From the NCBI GenBank assembly GCA_905178155.1, contig CAJINV010000001.1, positions 1,880,904 through 1,944,903 of the forward strand: 64,000 bases of DNA, given 5' to 3'. This document shows positions 11,301 to 22,781 of the stretch, one piece after another. Below the pieces are notes generated by a model. That model had not been told where the DNA came from, ran no database searches, and worked only from the letters and a program-made list of their open reading frames with translations. The stretch comes from Amoebophrya sp. A120 (taxonomy: Eukaryota; Sar; Dinophyceae; Syndiniales; Amoebophryaceae). Each line of letters starts with the position of its first letter. Position 1 is the first letter of the stretch. Made by a program: the position numbers and the translations under genes.

Positions 11301-14300
11301 GAAGTGGCAAGACGGTTGATTCGAAAACGTACCTACGGCTATGAGTACAAACGTCAAGCCACAGCTCCGCCAAATTTAAAAAAAATGTAGCAAGAAAAAG
11401 CAACATGAGCATCATGTTTCTCAAAACAAATTTATTTGTTACCATCTTCGTCCGCACTAGAGGAGGACTTTTGTTCGGTCAGGGTTTTGACTTCCGTTTG
11501 AACCTGCGCGACTTCGTCCTTCTGCTGGACAATCCTATTCCCCAGATCGTTCTCGACAAACTGGATTCGCGCTAACAGATCCGCCTCCAGCGAGTTTAAC
11601 CGGGACTGCGTCAACTCGTCAACGAAAGCCAGCACGCGCCGCTCCTTCTTGGCCGCCACCGCATTGGCGATGGCCAGGGCGTCCGCTCTTTGTTGCGAAG
11701 ATTCCTCCTTCAGGGAGGCGATACCGGGAGCCGTGTCGTCGCTGCTGGTTGTACTAGCGGCGGTGGTGGAGCGTTTCTGTTGCATTCGCAATTTTTTGAG
11801 GCTTAGAGCAGGGTCAGCAGGCACCAGAGCGGAAAGGACTACATGACTCAACACACAAAACCAGGACGCCTACGATCAAGCAGCTCTACAAAAAAATTCT
11901 ACTGAAGCAACAGCAACCGATACAGAAGTGCTGCCGCAAGCGTGTTTTAGGTATAGATAGTCTCAGAAGATTATCTGTTTCCATTTTCTTTCTGAAGACG
12001 AGCAAATAAACCCTTGTTACCTTAGCCAGACCAGCGCCGTCCGCATCCTCTAAACCGGAACAAGACAATGGCAGCAGTTCTTCTTCGTTTTCAGCGTTTT
12101 CAAGTGCTGCCTTGATCCCATTCAGCTCCGCATGGTACGCTTCGACTTTTTTCACCAACTCAAGGTTTGACTTTTCGAACTCTGCCAGCTTTTTTGCAGT
12201 TGCATCACTGAGAGCAGGAGTGTCGTCTCTACTTCTCTCCGAAGCTCCTGAGCTCGTTCCGGGCGGACCTGTAATCGAAATCGTGGAAGAGGTGTTATAG
12301 GATTTAGCGTGACCACGGTAAGCATGCCCGTGGTGGACTCGTATGGACGGTTTTTGAGTGCCACTTGCAAAAAAGTGCGTTGGATTTATTTCTGGGTACT
12401 TAGGTACATGTCCATTAATCGATCAACAACAAAAAATTAAAGTTCCTATCATACCGCTCCCCTTCGCCACGGACCCGATCGCGTCTTGCCGCACCTTGGA
12501 CAAATCCTGTTGCGCTTGTGCCACCCGGTCTACTTTATCCTTCAAATCTCGCTCTTGAACGCGGACGAGATCCAGCCGTTGCGTCAGCTCGTCCAGTATG
12601 AACTGCAAAAGTATCGCACTGGTAGTAATTGCGATACAAATTAGCTCAGCATGACAAATGGAATTTGTCATGCTGTTTTGCATTGGGATGAAGATTTGTA
12701 ATGCATGATTGCGATTACTACGAGTACGATACTTTTGCACAGGATATCCAGTCGCCTGGTGACGCGCTGCATCGCGTTTGTCCCCACGAGTTCCGTTATC
12801 CAAGAAAAAAACGTTGTTAGTGTAAATTTGTGATGCGCAACATGCAAGATGATTGCGTCTGTCATGCTTGGCATGTATTGTAGGGCCCATTAAAGGGCGT
12901 TTTCATGTACTATCTGCGCATGACAGGTTTTTGCTGTCATGTTGCCAGACAGATTTGTAATGCTGTTCCTCCAAAAAAGTTAACCCTACAATGTTTTTTT
13001 CCTGGATATCCGTGCTGGGAGAAGTAGTAGACATTGGCACTGCGGCGCTGGACGGGCTCGCCCGCGGCGGAAATGACGGAGCTTGGACATCATGACGCTG
13101 CTGGCGATTTTCATCGCGTTGTGTCGTTACAGGGGACGCGCGCGGACGCCGGGAGGACTTTTTTGGAGATGTACATGGAAAACTTTTCAAGAGTAACTTC
13201 ATGGCTCACAGGTCTGCCACGTCGTAGCAAAAAGCATATCTCTCTACTAGTATTTCTGAAGTAGACATGATGCAATTTGCAACAAGAGCGTCGCGTGTAG
13301 CCGTAGCTACAAATGTGAAAGTAAAAAAACTGGATCGATGTCGTGCCACGGTCTGGTCTCTGGATACTTAACGATAAGGATAACGCGAGGAAAAAAAAAT
13401 GAAAAAAAACACGTCGCACCTCCTCTTCGCTTCCTGGTTGCAGTTCTTTGCTCTCTACTTTCTTGAACAGCAAAGAAGTTGCTTCTTGGTCTCCACCGCT
13501 ATCTTCATTCCCCGGACTGCGTGCGAACGGACTTGTCCGACCGAAAGTAAGGGCGCTCTCGTAGGAATTTTGCCGGCTTCTCGTATTGGTCGGCTGGTTT
13601 TCACCCTCCGGCCGCGGTAGACCACGGCGCTTGCTGCCCGAGGATGTTTCCTCAGTGCCCGCACTGCCGCCCGGAGAAGCCGCTACTTCCGCGTCGGCGG
13701 GCGATGACGAAGTGCTGCTCTTGTTTCCGGGTTTGTTTTTTTCTGGCGGTGGTGCGGTGGGGAGATCATTGTCAGCCGGGCTCGATTTATTGGAACCACC
13801 AAGATGCTGCCGGACGGAGCTCCCTGCGCGCCAGGTAGTTGCCTCTGCACTTTTCGGATGGCTTGTTGTCGGAGAGGACCGCGGCCGCTTTGCAGAGTTG
13901 TAAACCGAGCTTCTCTTGCTTCCGCGCTCGTGCGGAAGCAAAAGCTGCTGCTGCATGTATGGCTGTGAGGGTGACGGCTGCGGTGTGCCTCTGCTAGAAG
14001 CACTCGGACCTCCTCCGCCACTTACTGCCGTGGCCCTTGCAGCCTTTGCCCCACCTGCTCCAAGTAGCTGGCCACTCGTTTGGAGACTCTCTACTGGACT
14101 GCTCGAAGGAGGGCGCATCGTTCGCTGCCGCGAGTACTGCTCTTCCAGCGACTGTATCGACGGTATCAAATGTAAAAGTGTCTGGGTCTGGAAGAATGCT
14201 GCAACTTGTCATGAGTGAATGAATGAGTGACGCCCCCTGACGCACCTCGTCGATCCGATCGCTTCACTAGTTCTTCCTCTTTCCTGGACTGCCACGAATG

Positions 14301-17300
14301 CAAAACGCAGCCAGCTTGTCACGCATACATATTAACCAGCAAGCGATTTCCCGGTCCGACGGCCCCTCTTACTCCGGTTTTCGACGACACACGCTGTGTC
14401 GGCTGTGGGTTGTCATGCTAAATCTGAAGCATGCAGAAATCTGTGTTGCATGATTACCAAAAGTCGCCCAGTTTTGACAAAGTCGGGAGGCAGTTTCTCA
14501 TGAAGGATAGGCATGAGAAAGATCGCACAGAATCTGTCATGCTCGTTCCGGCATTCCAGACCTCATGGTCATGGCCATGGGTCATGGAAAAGCTGCATGA
14601 CAAATCGCGCATTCTTCCAGACCGAGACATTTTTACATTTGATAGACGGCGCAAAGTCGCGAAACCTGCTCTGCCCCGGACCACCATCCGGCGACGCAAC
14701 CGCAGAATGCATGTTCACGAATCCCCGCCGCACCGTGATGTTATTGGTTACACTTTGCGGCGGTTGTACTCCAAAACCTCCACGGCTGGGTCTGGAAGAG
14801 CTTGACCCCCACCCGTTCAAATCTGCCGCCTGTGGGGAAATTAGTGGGGGCGGCGGCGGGGGAACGGGCGGAACAATCGGGAACGGCCAGGCGGGGAGTC
14901 GTTTGATCAAATGTTCGAAGTTCGTCTTCGTGCTCGAAGAACTGGAACTTGATCCCGAGGAGGAACTGCGAGGTTTGTTCATCTCTGCATGTTTGCTTCC
15001 TGCGACTGGCGCCCCCGGGGGAGCGGGGAATTGCGCAGCGGTCGCCGGTGGTGGTGAAGGAGTACTGCGCGCAGGCTTTGTATCCTTGCCGTCGATGATC
15101 CGCCCGGCTTGAATGTAAAACCGGTCGGCGTTGAAGAGCTTTTCCTTCTCGCTGGCGTTTTTGCTTGTTGAAAACAACAAACCATCCGAAGGTCTGTTCA
15201 GGTCATTCTCGTCCGACAATGTTGGAGCGGGTGGACAACTGCTACGGCTTGAGCCTCGTCTCGGCGAGGCTGGGGGTTTCTCTTCTAGTGCTCCACCGGC
15301 TTTCGTTCCATCTGGAATGTCGAACAACCTCGGCGTCGACAAGTTCTCCAGCGTGTTGTGTTCTCCTTCTTTGATAGGGTCATGATCTGCAGGTGAAGGA
15401 CCGGCACAGGTTTCGTCTGCTGGTGCCATCATCTCTACCTTGCTCTTTGAAGCTGTACTTGGCTCTTTCGTTTCCGTTCGTAGCAAAGGCACCTTGTAGA
15501 AAGAGGAACTCGATGAAGAGGAGGATGACCCGGCAGCGGTCTCTGGCAAAGGTGGTCGACTCTCTTCCATATCATCAGGTGAAGATGATGTTTTTGTTTG
15601 GGCGGTTTCGTTTTTGTCAACGTGCAGCCGAGCACTTGCAATTTGTTCTTCACTTACTTCGCGCAGCTGCAACCCCGTCTGGTGGTCCGCATGCTGAGCT
15701 ACCGGCGGCGCGGCTACCACGACACTCGGCGCAACCGATGTTGTTTTTGACGACGTGGAAGAAGCAGCTTTCGAGGATCCCCGGTCCAGCTCCTGCAAGC
15801 GCTTCTGAAAATTCGGCGGCATCTTCTCCGGGCTGGACCTGGCCGACAAACCTTTTAAATATTCCCGGGCCGACCGTAGCACAACGCGCGTGTTGCTCCG
15901 TTTTGCTGTGGTGCCATCAGGATTCGTCTCCTGAGTAGGATTCTTACTGTTCTCACTTGCTGCCGCTGCCCCACGCGCCGAGATTGCGGCCGGAAGTTGT
16001 TCCTTCCGACTGGTGCTTTGTCCCCGGCCTCGGGAGCCACTAGCTTGATTGTGGCTGCTCGTGCCTCGTTTTCTCGCGGATGCTGGACGGGGACCGCCTG
16101 CTCCCGCGACCGTTTGGCGCTTGTTGTTTTCGACAAAATCTTTCGATGGGGACTTCGACGGAACCCTTGTTCCGGGGGGCCCTCGACTACCTGGTCTAGA
16201 AGAAGACGAAGAAGTTACCTTGCTCCCAGACGAAACAGTGCTCTTGTTCACAACTGTCGTCTGACCTCCTCTTCTTGCCGCACCAGAAGGTGCGCCGTAG
16301 ATGTTTTCGAGCTCCTTCGCACGCAGCTTCGCTGCCATCGTTGTAGTTCCGGAATTTGTAGTTTCCGCAGCTACTCCTGCAGTAGAGGAAGAGGACAGTG
16401 AGTTGTGCTGATGTCATCTATCACTATGAACTATCACTATCACAAAAGCCCACTTTTTGGCAAAAGTTGATTTTTTTTTGATTTTTTTTGCGGCGCATTG
16501 GGGCTCGATCCTTGTGCCTCGTATATTGTTGTTGCGATTAATGAATGATGTAGTTAGCTAGCTAGTGGTCGCTTGTGATGATTGTCATAGCTAACAGGAG
16601 AGCCGAAGGGAAGGCCGGGCCGGGCCCTCGCTCCGCAGGCGAGCTTCCGAACCCACCCTTGGTGGTGCCCGGCCTTCGCGGGTCGGCCCCTTCCGGCCCG
16701 GGGCTGGAGGCGGGCGGCCAAAAGGTGCGCGGCCATCGTCACTCTCCCACCGTGTTTGAAAAACACTATCGCGCCACTTTTTGGACCTGATCCCCAGCTT
16801 TCAGACCTGGGCTGATTTGATGCTCCGGCGGTGGCGGGTGAGCTGCCTTCCGTTCCGGGGCTGGAGGCGGGCAAAAAGTGAGGCGCAATCGCCCGTCTCA
16901 GGTCGTGTTTAAAAAAAACTATCACACCATTTTTCGGACCTGGCCGCCGAGAGCCAGTCCTCCGCGGATTTTTTTGGTTTTCAACACTGCGCGCGCAAAT
17001 TTTTTCAAGAGTTTTATAAAACCCGGAAAATCGACCATTTTGGCTGTGATAGTTTTTTTTCTGGCGATGGTCCTATGTGGGCCGTGCCGTCGTGTTTGAA
17101 AAAAACTATCACACTCACTTCCGGCACTCAAAAAAACCAACTTCACACCTTTTTGCGCTTTTTCTATAACAAATCGGCCAAAAGTGTGGTGTGATAGTTT
17201 TTTTCAGCACGAGCGAATGCTGCGAAAACAATGAAAAGCAGCTTTTTGCAAAAATGCTAATTGCGATGCTATGGCCCAGGTCAAAAAGGAACCCAAAATC

Positions 17301-18957
17301 GCCATAGCGTCGTGGCTAAAAAAAACTATCACACACAAAAAAGCGCAATTTTTGACCTCCCCGGAGAAGAGAAATCAAGGAAGATTCAAAGTGTGAGCAC
17401 TAAAAAAATTAGTGCTTGCGCCATCACCAATTTCTGCCAAAGGTCGTGGCCTTTGATGGCCTAGCCCCTGGAGGCTCCGGATGTCAGGCCTGGCCTTCGA
17501 GCCCCCAGATCCATCTGGGAGCAGGTCTGAGAGACGGGCCCTAGAAAACTCGCTCTTTACCCACCAAACCCACCAACTCCAGACCCGTCGTTAACGAGCA
17601 TGGTGGAGACACGCTTCCACGCCCTCATGGCGCTGGCTGACTGGGCCGCAACGAATGGGGCGGGAGCTCTCGCCGTCCTCAAAAATGTCCGGGATTGTGA
17701 TGGTGGTATTCGGTTGTCGGTGCTCACAGCCTGCAAGTGTCTCAACCTGCAAGCGTCTTGCCAGATCTCTCCTGTTAGCTAGGTAAATGAATCATCACAA
17801 GCGGCCACCAGTTACCTTCTGACATTCATCATTCCAAATCAATCAAAACACTACTGAGGTCTTACCTCGCCGGCGAGAAAAAAAATGAAAAAGCAATGAT
17901 GTTTTTTTGTAAAAAATAAAAAAGTTGTATTTTTGGGTCGAAAAGCGGCCTTTTTGTGATAGTGATAGTTTTTTTCAGCGCGATATACTCCTGCAGCAGA
18001 CGAAGAGGACAGTGAGTTGTGCTGATGCAATATCGCTTGATGTTTCTTGCGCCGCGTTCTCTCGGCAGAAAGGGACCGGCTTTCCACGTCTCGTTTTATC
18101 CCCAGGCTTTTAATAATATCGCCTGGTGCAACAGCACTGGCGCCTGTCGTACTAACTTGTTTCCCTGTCCCTGTCGGGCTTACTTTCGTGCGAACTTCAA
18201 ACTTAAAGTGCGACCAATCAGCCTTGGAGGTCGTGGTGGACGAGGATATGGATGCAGACGAAGCACTTGATGTTCCGCGAGCGGTATAATTAACCGGCTG
18301 CACTTCACGGTCCGATCCGTCGTTGTTCGAAATTTCTGCTCCGACCATGGCAATATCCGGACTTCTGCCGATGAGCTCGTTCTTTCCGAATAATATCGCC
18401 TCCTCCGTCGGGGAGGCCCGTTCTACCATATCGGACGTGCAAGGGCTGTGACCAGGGGGCGGGCCGCTTACCACATCGGGAGAAAAATTACGGTCGACGT
18501 AGTGATCATGCTTCTTGGAAGTAGTTACAGACGAGGTCGATGAGGCAGAAGATGCAGCTCCTGCTCTTTGTTCCGGGATATCTTCATTGTAAAACAGCAT
18601 TTTTGCACCTGGCTCTTGCTGGTGCGACACCGAAAAGTCTTCCGGCGAAAAGTATTGCTCCTCGGGAGTTCCAGTGCCACCTTCAGGTGCGGTAGCGACT
18701 GCATTTTCATCAGAGTGTCGATTTATTCCGTCGGCGAAGATGTTATTTTTGTCACCATCAACTTCGTTGGAAGTGGGTTTTGAGTCATTTTTGCTTCGGA
18801 ACATGGATTTCATCATGAAGTCAATGTCCGCGATGTTCCACGTCCCGGGAACTTCGGTCGGCGAACTCGCGTGCGCCTTCTCTTCCCATTTCCGTCGCGC
18901 GCTCCGCGCTGCTTGCAAAGAATTCAGCTCCATGTTTTTATCTTCCGTGTCCGTCAT
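8314..18957 (-). CDS. Giant coiled-coil and low-complexity protein (2435 aa)
   Basis: Ten exons (18957-17986, 16371-14645, 14158-13420, 13157-13009, 12791-12747, 12591-12455, 12268-12021, 11869-11443, 11291-10067, 9952-8314) join to an exact multiple of three. The N-terminal 900 residues are Ser/Thr/Pro/Ala-rich with little order. A long coiled coil follows (roughly residues 900-1450), rich in Glu/Lys/Gln heptads such as VRQDAIGSVAK and the region that includes RVDTIETSTSARIQ. The C-terminal 500 residues alternate low complexity with short helices. Five GT-type introns and four TSD-defined inserts interrupt it. No catalytic domain is seen; a structural cytoskeletal or basal-body role is possible but unproven. 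The weakest junctions are the 13158-13419 intron and the start: an in-frame GTG at 19059 lies upstream, and I chose ATG at 18957. It could be two genes if an internal terminator was missed. Confidence 0.6.
9953..10066 (-). mobile_element. Introner, 114 bp (family D), frame-neutral
   Basis: TSD CCACT; TIR TATCCAGGAAAAAAC against its near-complement ending GTGGATG. Length is 38 codons with no stop on the sense strand, so retention would add 38 residues without a frameshift. It contains GCATGACAAAT. Confidence 0.78.
12592..12746 (-). mobile_element. Introner, 155 bp (family A)
   Basis: TSD CTGGA; the join gives RRL-DELTQRLD in a continuous coiled-coil frame. TIR TGCAAAAGTATCG at both ends, two internal GCATGACAAAT/ATTTGTCATGC motifs. 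Borders are not GT-AG. Confidence 0.8.
12792..13008 (-). mobile_element. Introner, 217 bp (family D)
   Basis: TSD ACGGA; TIR TATCCAGGAAAAAAAC with complement GTTTTTTTCTTGGATA. Removal joins SPST to ELVGTNAMQ. It lies only 45 nt from the next introner (12592-12746), leaving a micro-exon. Confidence 0.78.
14159..14644 (-). mobile_element. Introner, 486 bp, long TIR
   Basis: TSD CCGTC; TIR of about 40 bp starting TATCAAATGTAAAAATGTCT and containing GGTCTGGAAGAATGC at both ends. Removal joins FRDFAPS to IQSLEEQYS. It carries several TTGTCATG motifs and a paired GGGCGACTTTTGG-type stretch, so it is larger than the other introners but built on the same plan. Confidence 0.75.
16372..17985 (-). mobile_element. 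1.6-kb intron with nested TIR element and 42-bp direct repeat
   Basis: A 42-bp direct repeat with two mismatches (16372-16413 and 17986-18027) flanks it; the coding text HNSLSSSS-AGV appears on both sides, and removing one copy keeps the frame. The outer TIR AACTATCACTATCACAAAA is at 16429-16451 and, inverted, 17947-17970. The inner TIR with GTGGTCGCTTGTGATGATT and GCTAACAGGAGAG is at 16561-16602 and 17767-17811. Many ACTATCACAC motifs lie inside in both orientations (near 16764, 16915, 17048, 17103, 17190, 17323). No transposase ORF is seen, so it looks non-autonomous. Confidence 0.7.
16561..17811. mobile_element. Inner TIR element nested in the 1.6-kb intron
   Basis: Ends are about 42-45 bp imperfect inverted repeats: CTAGTGGTCGCTTGTGATGA, a short variable gap, then AGCTAACAGGAGAG. 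The interior holds a GC-rich block at 16610-16740 and paired CCGGCCTTCGCGGG-like stretches. No coding sequence is recognised. It was probably inserted into, or captured by, the outer element. Confidence 0.6.
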
Positions 18958-19780
18958 TTTATTTCTTGGAAATGAAAGAACTTTATAGTTATGCTCGTCC
19001 ACCTTAAGCTCGTCTATGAAGTTTTTAAGTAATTGCTGTAAACTACAAAAACGAGACACATTTACACTCCAAACTTAAACTACTTGCGGTGCGAGCTTCA
19101 TTTTTTTTTGTACAACTACAAATAAAAGAGAAGAAGAAACTATGACGGTTACAAGACCATAATCGGACACAACGACAACATTTCCGTTTGCATCTCTCGT
19201 TTTTGCGATTGGGCCAAATTTGCGCTCAGAATTCCCAATACATCAGCGGAGCTTTGTTGCATCCAAGAACGCGAACACAGGCATCGATCTTCTCGAGCGC
19301 ATCAGTGGCAATGACACGTAAGGGTGCAGCTTTGGCAGTAGGTTGCTGCGGCTGCCTGCTGCTGCGCAGCTTCGAAGTTCCTCCTTTTTTGCAGATACAG
19401 AGACAGAACAAACGTAAAAAAAATCTGTGCGGGTAGAAGAGTTTCACATCTCAAAATATGTCAGGAGCGAGGTGGGCTGATGTGAAAGAGCTCTACAACT
19501 TTCGGTCTTCTATAAAGGCGAGCGACCAAACGTGTTGCAGTAAGTGTGAGCGGTCGGTCGACTTTCCGTGGCTGGCTATCTTCAACGTTGTGTTCTGCGG
19601 GGGGTTGCAACAGGCCGTCTGGCTCCTGGCTCGTACTGCTCTTCGATCCGGTGCAGTCATAAACAAACCCATCAGGTGAAACACAAACTTAAAATGATTG
19701 CAGTCGTGTCAAAGTGAAAAGATCCATCCGAGCGAGCAGCGGATAAAGTAAAACAAGTGCAGCGCAACAACACCATCAAT
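18958..19780. other. Intergenic region, no firm gene
   Basis: Minus-strand frames at 19226-19447 (ending ATDALEKIDACVRV...YWEF, stop) and 19493-19684 could be exons of a small gene, but no splice pair joins them convincingly. A plus-strand 73-codon frame (19458-19679) would run against the strand of all good genes. I call none. Confidence 0.4.
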
Positions 19781-20941
19781 CTAGTTCGCCAAGACGATTT
19801 TTTGTCTGGTGGTGTACTTAGCGATGCATTCGTTCACGTCGAAGACTCCGTAGGAAAATTTCGACGTATCACACACCGCCTTGTTCGCCGCTGCTGCTTT
19901 TTCCGCGGCCTTTTTCGCTTCCGCGGCCTTTTTCTCCGCCTCACGCTCCTCCTTCTGACGCTGCTTTTCCTGCTCCTTCTCCAGCTTCTTCTTCGTCTTC
20001 TCGTCCAGGGCCCGCTTCTCGGACGGATCCAGCTCCTTGTCGTTGTCATCCGCAACGGCGCCCGGGGCCTTGTACATCTTCGCGCCCTTTTCCTTGGCGA
20101 CCAGGGCGGGTTTGGACAGCTTCTCCTCTTCCGCTTCCGAGTCGTCGTCCACGTTCAGATTGCCGTATCGATTCTTGCTGGTTTCAATTTTCGCTTTCCC
20201 CTGCACCTGGTTCTTCTGGGTCCCAAGCTCCGGGAACTTCGTCTTCGTTACTTGACTGTGAACAAGATTTTTTGGTTCGATGCGCGTCATAATTGGAATT
20301 GCAAACGTATATTCAAGAATAAAAATGTTGCCAGCACTCGTCGACTCAAGAAATCTTATCAGAAAAAAGCAAGCGATTTGTTGCTGCAAGAAAAGAACAA
20401 AAAGTAAAAGCAATATGTTGACAAGCAGCATTTCGTCAGTACCCTGGCTGGTTGAAGGGCACCTGGTAGGCTCCGCCAGCGGCGCGCTGTTGCTTCCCAT
20501 CGACCGGTATCCTGTGCAAAAGTACCGTACTCGTAGCAATCGCAGTCATGCATCACAAATCTCCATCCCAAGGCAAAGCAGCATGACAAATTCCATTTGT
20601 CATGCTGAGCTAATTTGCATTGCAATTACTACTAGCACGATGCTTTTGTATTGCATAACCGGCTTGTCGCTCCAGGTTTTGGCTTGCTGGTTGGCGGCAG
20701 CTTCTTCCGCCTTCACCGTGGCGAGGTTGGTGGCGATGCGGGCCTTGGGCGAGACATCCGTGTCCTTCTTGACTTCCTCCTCTTTCCACTCCTTGTTATC
20801 CACCGAAGCCGTCTTCTTCAGCGCGTCCACGGTGGGGGCGGCGCCGGTAACCCCCTCGTTCAAGTTGTTGGCCTTCACGGCGACCTTCTTCTTCTTCTTG
20901 AAGAGGTCGGCCAGAGCGGATCCCTTCTTCGGCTCAGACAT
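19781..20941 (-). CDS. CDV3-like charged protein
   Basis: Exons 20941-20658, 20502-20443 and 20255-19781 join to 272 aa. The N-terminus MSEPKKGSALADLFKKKKK resembles the CDV3 family start (short helix followed by a Lys run), KEWKEEEVKKD resembles its DEWKELEQKE motif, GGAYQVPFNQPG resembles its VYRPPG block, and TKFPELG resembles FPSL. The order matches CDV3, a little-understood cytoplasmic protein of animals and protists. The C-terminal half is a Lys/Glu/Ala-rich single helix of about 70 residues, then a short ordered tail ending KIVLAN. The first intron is an introner and the second (20256-20442) is GT-AG. The assignment rests on motif order only; a generic translation- or RNA-associated protein is the alternative. 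Confidence 0.6.
20503..20657 (-). mobile_element. Introner, 155 bp (family A)
   Basis: TSD CCGGT; removal joins TWSDKP to VDGKQQRAAGG. TIR TGCAAAAGTA and its complement, with GCATGACAAAT and ATTTGTCATGC near the centre forming a long hairpin. Borders are not GT-AG. Confidence 0.82.
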
Positions 20942-21740
20942 TTTTTTTGATGACTTTTTTTCGGTGTCGATAGCGGTACTGAATCGAAAATTTAAGCTCT
21001 TCTTCTATGTATAGAAATGATGTTCTATCTTCGTAGACGTAACGGCTTGGCTACACAATCTAGTTGCAAGAATACCGCTGATGTGTAGGCTGGGAAGGAA
21101 GGTTGTCGAGATATAATATGTTTACTTTTGCCCGTGTACTAGACTTTATGACTCGACGGCGGAGAAGATTGCGGATCTTCGATCATTTCCAGAATGTGTT
21201 AGAATTCAATTGTTGCTTGCTGATTCTGCAAGAAGTGAGTCTTATGTTCGGAGAACTGATTTCGATCTTCTTGTGCGACTCTAAAAGTAATAAAGTAGTC
21301 ACAACAGGGGAACATTCTCGAAACGTCAGGCCTTTCTGAGGCTCTGACGCCGTGGTTCTTCTGGTTTGCGGAAGACGCAGTGGCATTTCCCTTCCGTTTT
21401 ATTTTTTTTTACGAACAACGTTATATATTGAATGAAAGAACTAGAAGCCGCAACAAGAGCTTCCGTTTTGCTTTTTTTTACGAACAACGTTATATATTGA
21501 ATGTGAAGAACCATGTTCATTTTTTGTTCGCTATGAAGTCGTCGATGCATCATTTGAAGACCTCCTCCTGTAGCTATCTAAGTATCAGAGGAAAGCACGG
21601 TAGCTGTAGAGCCAACCCCATCACCAGCTGCAGTCGGAAGGGACGACTGTACTTACCGCAGATCGTAGTTGGTTCCAACAGTTGTATCTTCAGCGTCACC
21701 TCCTGCCGAGGTGGAAGTACCTCCGTATGACGCTTCACTA
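20942..21740. other. Intergenic region with a 43-bp direct repeat
   Basis: No gene is supported. A direct repeat TTCCGTTTT...ACGAACAACGTTATATATTG is present at 21392-21434 and 21461-21503 (period about 69 bp), downstream of the helical-protein gene. Function unknown. Confidence 0.55.
21392..21503. repeat. 43-bp direct repeat, two copies
   Basis: TTCCGTTTT, a T-run, then ACGAACAACGTTATATATTG followed by AATG, at 21392-21434 and again at 21461-21503, with one or two differences. It lies in the 3-prime flank of the helical-protein gene. No TIR or coding content. Confidence 0.75.
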
Positions 21741-22781
21741 CTAGCACAGCAGGTTTTCGTTGTCCTCGTCCAATGTCCGGGAGACCGATTCGAAAAACTT
21801 CTTCGCCAGCGTGTAGTACTCAAAGGCGTCCTATGCAATACAAATTTCCCGCACATGTACAAAATGCACGACAAATTTTGCTACCTTGGAGCTGTGTCAA
21901 ACTTGTCATGCTGACTAAGATTGAAGGGAAGTTTTGTCATGCAGAAACAGCATTTGTACGTGTACGGGAACTTATTTACTGTGGATACGTCCAAATTTTC
22001 CAAAAACAGCTCGTCCGCTTCGTCCATCGTCACGGGTTCCAACCCGATGTCCGCCGATATCACGTCCAGCGCTTTTTTCAAGTCTTATCGCAAGAAAAAA
22101 CTGTTTCACTGTAAACTTGTAATGCCGAAACTGCATCTCAGAAGTGTTTGTCTTGCTACACATGCAAGACAGGCGACTTTTAGCTGTGTTTTCCCTTAGG
22201 AACCTTGCATGGCAAGTTTTCCCTGTCATGTGTAACGAACTTGTCATGCCAAACTTGCAAAATCCTTACAGTGAAACACTTTTTTCGTACAATAAGTCTG
22301 CTGCTGTTTTCAATGCATTGCCCTGCTGCTCGTACCCCTTTTGGCACAAATCGTGGAAACTTCCCTGATCCAACAATAAAGACTTCAGTTTTTGCAAGAT
22401 CTCCAAAAACTCCTCGTCCGCTTGATCCAGGGCCTCCAGGCCCGCGGTCAACTCCGCCATGGCGTCCGCCATTTCCCGCTCGCACTGGGCCGCAGTCAGC
22501 CCGTTGTGCCCCGGGATGATCGTGTTCCCGTTGACACCCGGTTGGCAGGAAACCATAGCGGACAGCTGGTCCGCGGAGATGGGCGGTGCGTTCACGGAAG
22601 TAGTTGTAGCGTTCGCGGCCGTGGTGATGTCCTGCGGCTCCTGTGCATCTCGTGTTTGCGTATCCTGGTCAATGCCTGCTTCCGGTATAGCCTCAGCATC
22701 GGCACTGGCGTCGACGGGTTGGAGCGGCGCGCCGGTGTAGGTCACTGGGCGATTTCCTTTCTCCTCGGACATGCCGCCCAT
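21741..22781 (-). CDS. Acidic helical protein of unknown function (221 aa)
   Basis: Exons 22781-22294, 22079-21988 and 21826-21741 join to 222 codons. The N-terminal 85 residues are low complexity (Thr/Ala/Asp/Pro). From about residue 90 on the sequence is alpha-helical and acidic: ADAMAELTAGLEALDQADEE, then LQKLKSLLLDQGSFHDLCQ, DVISADIGLEPVTMDEADEL and a C-terminal DAFEYYTLAKKFFESVSRTL. No family is recognised. Both introns are introners, and each join preserves frame and helix phase, which supports the model. The ATG at 22781 is followed by a second one three codons on. No signal peptide or membrane helix is visible, so it is probably cytosolic or nuclear. Confidence 0.7.
21827..21987 (-). 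mobile_element. Introner, 161 bp (family B)
   Basis: TSD GGACG; TIR built on CCCGTACACGTACAAATGC and its complement. Removal joins LFLENLD to AFEYYTLAK. Confidence 0.8.
22080..22293 (-). mobile_element. Introner, 214 bp (family E-like)
   Basis: TSD GACTT; TIR AAAAAAGTGTTTCACTGTAA and its near-complement. Removal joins KTAAD to LKKALDVIS. Several TTGTCATGC/GCATGACA motifs lie inside. Confidence 0.78.
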
